This document shows positions 5,799 to 8,431 of a DNA stretch of 8,431 nt, one piece after another. The number at the start of each line of letters is the position of its first letter. Position 1 is the stretch's first letter. Origin of the DNA: Spirochaetaceae bacterium (lineage in GTDB: Bacteria > Spirochaetota > Spirochaetia > Treponematales > Breznakiellaceae); NCBI GenBank assembly GCA_031280115.1, contig JAITHF010000291.1:1-8431 (forward strand), in the 5' to 3' direction. The position numbers were made by a program, and so were the translations under genes. The notes below the pieces were generated by a model. It saw nothing but the letters and a program-made list of their open reading frames with translations, was not told where the DNA came from and searched no databases.

Positions 5799-5828
5799 AT
5801 AGTACCCTTGAAAAAGTCAAGCCGGCAA
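5799..5828 (-). promoter_or_regulatory. Possible folC promoter
   Basis: On the minus strand TTGCCG (5828-5823) and TACTAT (5804-5799) are 18 nt apart, each with about four of six consensus matches. Transcription would begin about 10 nt before ATG 5782. A small hairpin CTTGA-CTTTT-TCAAG lies in the spacer (5821-5807). The 97-bp gap from the upstream gene leaves room for an independent promoter, but the match is weak. Confidence 0.3.
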
Positions 5829-5881
5829 GCCGCTTTTAAATGTATAGCTAACGCCTATGCCCCGTCCGCGCGGCGTCCGGT

Positions 5882-6802
5882 TTAGGAACAGACTTGGTTT
5901 CTCCCTTTTTTCTTTGCCATGTAGAGGTTGTTGTCCGCAAGCGCGACAAAGGCTTCTAGGGTCATGTCCTGCGAAGGGATCAGAGACGCGACGCCTATGC
6001 TGACTGTCGCCTCAGTAGCGCTTCCCTCTGTGGTAAGGACGTTGGCTGTTTCTACGGCCATCCGAATCTTCTCGGCGATTCTCAGCGCCCCGTACTGGTC
6101 GGTGTCAGGGAGGAGCACGCCGAACTCCTCGCCCCCAAGGCGGGCGGCGAAATCAGTGGAACGCTGGATGGCGGTGGCGAAAATGGCTGCGGCAGTACGC
6201 AGCAACAGGTCTCCCTGGGGATGGCCGTAGGTGTCGTTATAGGCTTTGAAGTTGTCCATATCCAACATCATAAAGGTAATGGGCCTTTGTTCGCGTAAAG
6301 ACCGGCGCCATTCTATATAGAGCCGCTCGTCAAAACAGCGGCGGTTCGGAATGTTCGTAAGGCCGTCAATCAGGCCCAGCCGCTCAATGGCGCGAATCTG
6401 ATGGATAATCTGGATATGGTTCTTCACTCTGGCTTTGACAATCGTATCTTTGAAAGGCTTGCCAATATAATCCACCGCGCCAAGCACAAGCCCTTTCTCC
6501 TCGTCCGCCTCATTATTAAGGCAGGTAATGATGATGACCGGTATATTTTTGGTTTCCCCTGATTCTTTAAGGCGTTTAAGCACCTCAAACCCGTCCATTT
6601 CAGGCATAACAATATCAAGAAGGATAATGTCGGGCTTTTCCATAGCGACCCGCTTTAACCCTTCCGGGCCTGACTTGGCGATGAGGACCGTATAGTCCGG
6701 AGACAGCATGGCGCTTAATACCATGCGGTTTGCTTTTTCATCGTCGATTACCAGAATACGGTATTGTTCGTTATTTTCTATAAATGGCATGGCGCTGTAC
6801 AT
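5882..6802 (-). CDS. Response regulator with REC and GGDEF domains (diguanylate cyclase)
   Basis: Counted from ATG 6802 this is 306 residues. The N-terminal receiver domain spans about 13-130, with acidic pair D20-D21, phospho-acceptor D63 (LLDIVMPEMDG), T93 and K115 (GKPF). The GGDEF domain spans about 140-305, with the DGLTNIPNRR opening (146-155), DMDNFKAYND (181-190), the catalytic GGEEF (223-227) and an intact inhibitory I-site RSTD (214-217) five residues upstream. This is the WspR/PleD-like layout: phosphorylation by an unseen histidine kinase should control synthesis of c-di-GMP from two GTP, with product inhibition. All residues needed for activity appear present. The start is uncertain: TTG 6823 extends it by seven residues, ATG 6790 shortens it by four, and none has a good ribosome site. 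No cognate kinase is in the window. It lies between the LysM gene and folC. Confidence 0.93.
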   Translation of the reverse strand: MYSAMPFIENNEQYRILVIDDEKANRMVLSAMLSPDYTVLIAKSGPEGLKRVAMEKPDIILLDIVMPEMDGFEVLKRLKESGETKNIPVIIITCLNNEADEEKGLVLGAVDYIGKPFKDTIVKARVKNHIQIIHQIRAIERLGLIDGLTNIPNRRCFDERLYIEWRRSLREQRPITFMMLDMDNFKAYNDTYGHPQGDLLLRTAAAIFATAIQRSTDFAARLGGEEFGVLLPDTDQYGALRIAEKIRMAVETANVLTTEGSATEATVSIGVASLIPSQDMTLEAFVALADNNLYMAKKKGRNQVCS

Positions 6803-6819
6803 CGTTTGGCCGGTCGCGG

Positions 6820-6856
6820 ACAAGAAAGAAACGCGGGAAACCCAAGGCCCCCCGCG
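6820..6856 (-). terminator. Probable terminator after the LysM gene
   Basis: Read on the minus strand, CGCGGG (6856-6851) pairs with CCCGCG (6837-6832) across a 13-nt loop, followed by TTTCTTTCTTG (6831-6821). The interrupted T-rich tail fits an intrinsic terminator 22 nt past the LysM stop. It overlaps the region where the response regulator may start if TTG 6823 is used. Confidence 0.4.
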
Positions 6857-6877
6857 CCTTTTTCGTATCCTGCGCCC

Positions 6878-7609
6878 TTACCGCTGGAGCGGAAGGGTTT
6901 CTACCCATAAGCCTTCCCGTATTTCGCCGCTGATACTGGGAATATCAAGCACAAAACCCGGATGGATAAGATCGGGATTAGCAGGCTCGGATAATTTTTC
7001 TTTGTTGGCTTCATAGATAACAGTCCATTTGAAGGGGTCTCCATAAATCTGGGGCTTGGCAGCGATGTTCCACAAGCAATCCCGCAGGAGGTCCCAGCTT
7101 TGAACCAGATACTGGGCGGGCAGCGCGGGAAGTTCCTGAACAGCCGACAGAAGAGCGATAACCCGCAGGGCCGTTTCCCGGGCTTTATCCCACTCTTCGC
7201 CGGACCGGGCAATAAGCGCGTCCTCGTAGGTGTTCTGCGCCGCAGCATACACTTCGGCGTACCGCTGAAGCGCCCCCGCTGCCGCGGCCCAGTCAAGGCG
7301 TTTCTGCGCCGCAGTAATCGCGTCGTTGGCGCCTTTGATTTTCATCTGCAAGGTAACATACATATCCGACCATTGGGCGTACTTCAGCGCCTCTTCAGCG
7401 TACCTGATGGCTTCATCGTATTCGCCCTGGCCGTAACATTCCTCGGCCAGCCTTGTAAGCCTTATGCTTTCAAGCAGGTATTGGTTGTTAATAAGGGAAT
7501 TCACAAAATCAGAAGGCTGAAACGTTCCCTCAACCGCCGTAAGCGCCGCTGTTCCAAAACGCAGGAGCAGCATCGCCCCTAACAACAGGTTTTTACTTTT
7601 ATTATTCAT
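6878..7609 (-). CDS. Secreted helical (TPR-like) protein with C-terminal LysM domain
   Basis: This is a 243-residue protein. The N-terminus MNNKSKNLLLGAMLLLRF... is a plausible signal peptide with cleavage near TAALTA-VEG (residue 25). Residues about 45-85 (LTRLAEECYGQGEYDEAIRYAEEALKYA) resemble one TPR hairpin, followed by more Ala-rich helices. Residues 167-224 form a LysM-like module: YLVQSWDLLRDCLWNIAAKPQIYGDP, W..IYEAN and IHPGFVLDIP, as in spirochaetal 'DCLWNIA..IYGDP..W' LysM proteins. LysM binds the GlcNAc-containing peptidoglycan backbone, so the protein probably sits in the periplasm on the cell wall. ATG 7609 has a strong AGGAGGG at 5 nt and overlaps the end of the preceding gene by 8 bp, indicating translational coupling and a joint role. 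The specific function is unknown; a scaffold or envelope-assembly role is inference. Confidence 0.85.
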   Translation of the reverse strand: MNNKSKNLLLGAMLLLRFGTAALTAVEGTFQPSDFVNSLINNQYLLESIRLTRLAEECYGQGEYDEAIRYAEEALKYAQWSDMYVTLQMKIKGANDAITAAQKRLDWAAAAGALQRYAEVYAAAQNTYEDALIARSGEEWDKARETALRVIALLSAVQELPALPAQYLVQSWDLLRDCLWNIAAKPQIYGDPFKWTVIYEANKEKLSEPANPDLIHPGFVLDIPSISGEIREGLWVETLPLQR

Positions 7610-8431
7610 CTTGTCCCTCCTCTATAATAAGACCCATGCTGGTAGCAAGTGCCGTGCTTTCGGCGGTTTTTTGTTTCGCAGCGCCGATAGCTTCTTCCGC
7701 CCGCCGGCGTTTGTCTTCCGCAGAACGGGCCGCGGCGATAAACAGGGCCGCTGACTGGCCGTACAATTCGGCTGCCTCCTTGAAGGTTCTGGCGCTAAAA
7801 TCCCGCGCGGCCTGCTGATATATCCTGTCAGCGCCGTTGAACTCGTCCCGTACTGCTATATTCGCTTTTACCGCCAGGGCCGCTTCCCGCTCTCTTGACG
7901 CTTCAAGCTGCTTTTCTCTTGCAAGGGCCGTCCAGGCGCTCATAAGGGCTTCGTTATACCGCGCAAGGGCTTCATTGGCTCTGTCCCGGGAAACCTTGGG
8001 ATTCCACGCCTCATACTCGGCTATGGCGGCGCTGATGCGTTCATCCCCGGCATTAAGGTTCGCCGCATCATAGGCCCCCAGGCTGTTAATGATAATCTCC
8101 TGCCGGGCTTTGGCGGCGTCGGCGCGGGGTTTAAGCGCCCGGTACATATCAACCGGCACTGCCGCCGCCTCGCTGTCGGGAATATAATCGGCAGCGGCCA
8201 GCAGCCTGCGGGTTTCGTCCGCGGACTGGTCCGCTGAACGCAAATGATCCGGCGCTATGCCGGCTATGCCCGCGTCAACCGCCGCGGCGCGTTCCCGCCT
8301 GACCGCGTCTTCCCAATCCTGTATATACCGGGGGCGGCTCTTGCGGGTAATTTCGTCGTAGGCGTCAGCCGCCGAAGCGTACATCCCTGCCGCGGCCTTG
8401 AGCTCCGCCGCGCTACCGCGCCGCGCGGTTT
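7602..8431 (-). CDS. Ala-rich helical-repeat protein, N-terminus outside window
   Basis: The frame is open to the right edge: 276 residues are visible, and codons before the internal ATG at 8384 (giving TARRGSAAELKAAAG) continue the same helical pattern, so the true start lies beyond 8431. The sequence is almost wholly alpha-helical, rich in Ala, Glu, Arg and Lys, without Cys. Two segments look alike: LKAAAGMYASAADAY near the visible N-terminus and FKEAAELYGQSAALFIAAARSAEDKRRRAEEAI near the C-terminus, suggesting repeats of a TPR-like or coiled-coil hairpin. The stop TAA (7604-7602) lies inside the start of the LysM gene, so the two are in one operon and their products probably act together in the envelope. 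I know this type as a spirochaetal family of unknown function; export cannot be judged because the N-terminus is missing. Confidence 0.8.
   Translation of the reverse strand, partial: TARRGSAAELKAAAGMYASAADAYDEITRKSRPRYIQDWEDAVRRERAAAVDAGIAGIAPDHLRSADQSADETRRLLAAADYIPDSEAAAVPVDMYRALKPRADAAKARQEIIINSLGAYDAANLNAGDERISAAIAEYEAWNPKVSRDRANEALARYNEALMSAWTALAREKQLEASREREAALAVKANIAVRDEFNGADRIYQQAARDFSARTFKEAAELYGQSAALFIAAARSAEDKRRRAEEAIGAAKQKTAESTALATSMGLIIEEGQDE

Overview
The window looks like a chromosomal segment of a spirochaete, most likely a Treponema relative of moderate to high GC. I infer this from the gene families: a LysM protein preceded by an alanine-rich helical-repeat protein, a bacteriohemerythrin, a FolC with the HVAGSKGKGS variant, and small unknown proteins. 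No 16S or other decisive marker is present, so the assignment is tentative.

Left (1-2006, + strand): the 3' end of murG, then cvpA and holB, tightly packed as an operon that joins cell-wall precursor synthesis, a small membrane protein and a replisome clamp-loader subunit. A separate AT-rich promoter region (2007-2113) follows, then a bacteriohemerythrin gene with a complete set of di-iron ligands.

Middle (2555-4400): two unrecognised small proteins are transcribed divergently from a 57-bp gap (180 aa on -, 183 aa on +). The - strand protein appears to hold an internally duplicated helical motif. Between the 3' end of the + strand gene and the convergent 3' end of folC lies the most unusual object here: an approximately 600-bp imperfect palindrome centred near 4096. 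Its outer arms pair in register over roughly 200 bp each, it has terminator-like hairpins inside, and a 21-bp-period tandem repeat lies at its centre. Its right arm runs into folC and appears to encode the last 25 or so residues and the stop codon of that gene.

Right (4319-8431, - strand): reading in the direction of transcription, an alanine-rich helical-repeat protein (cut by the window edge) overlaps by 8 bp a secreted LysM protein. A terminator-like hairpin follows, then a REC-GGDEF response regulator (predicted c-di-GMP synthase with an I-site), then folC.

The genes do not form one pathway. The window is a mix of housekeeping genes (murG, cvpA, holB, folC), signalling and oxygen- or redox-linked genes (REC-GGDEF, hemerythrin), envelope genes and a repeat element at a convergent gene junction. 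I see no CRISPR, tRNA, rRNA, transposase, phage or toxin-antitoxin gene.
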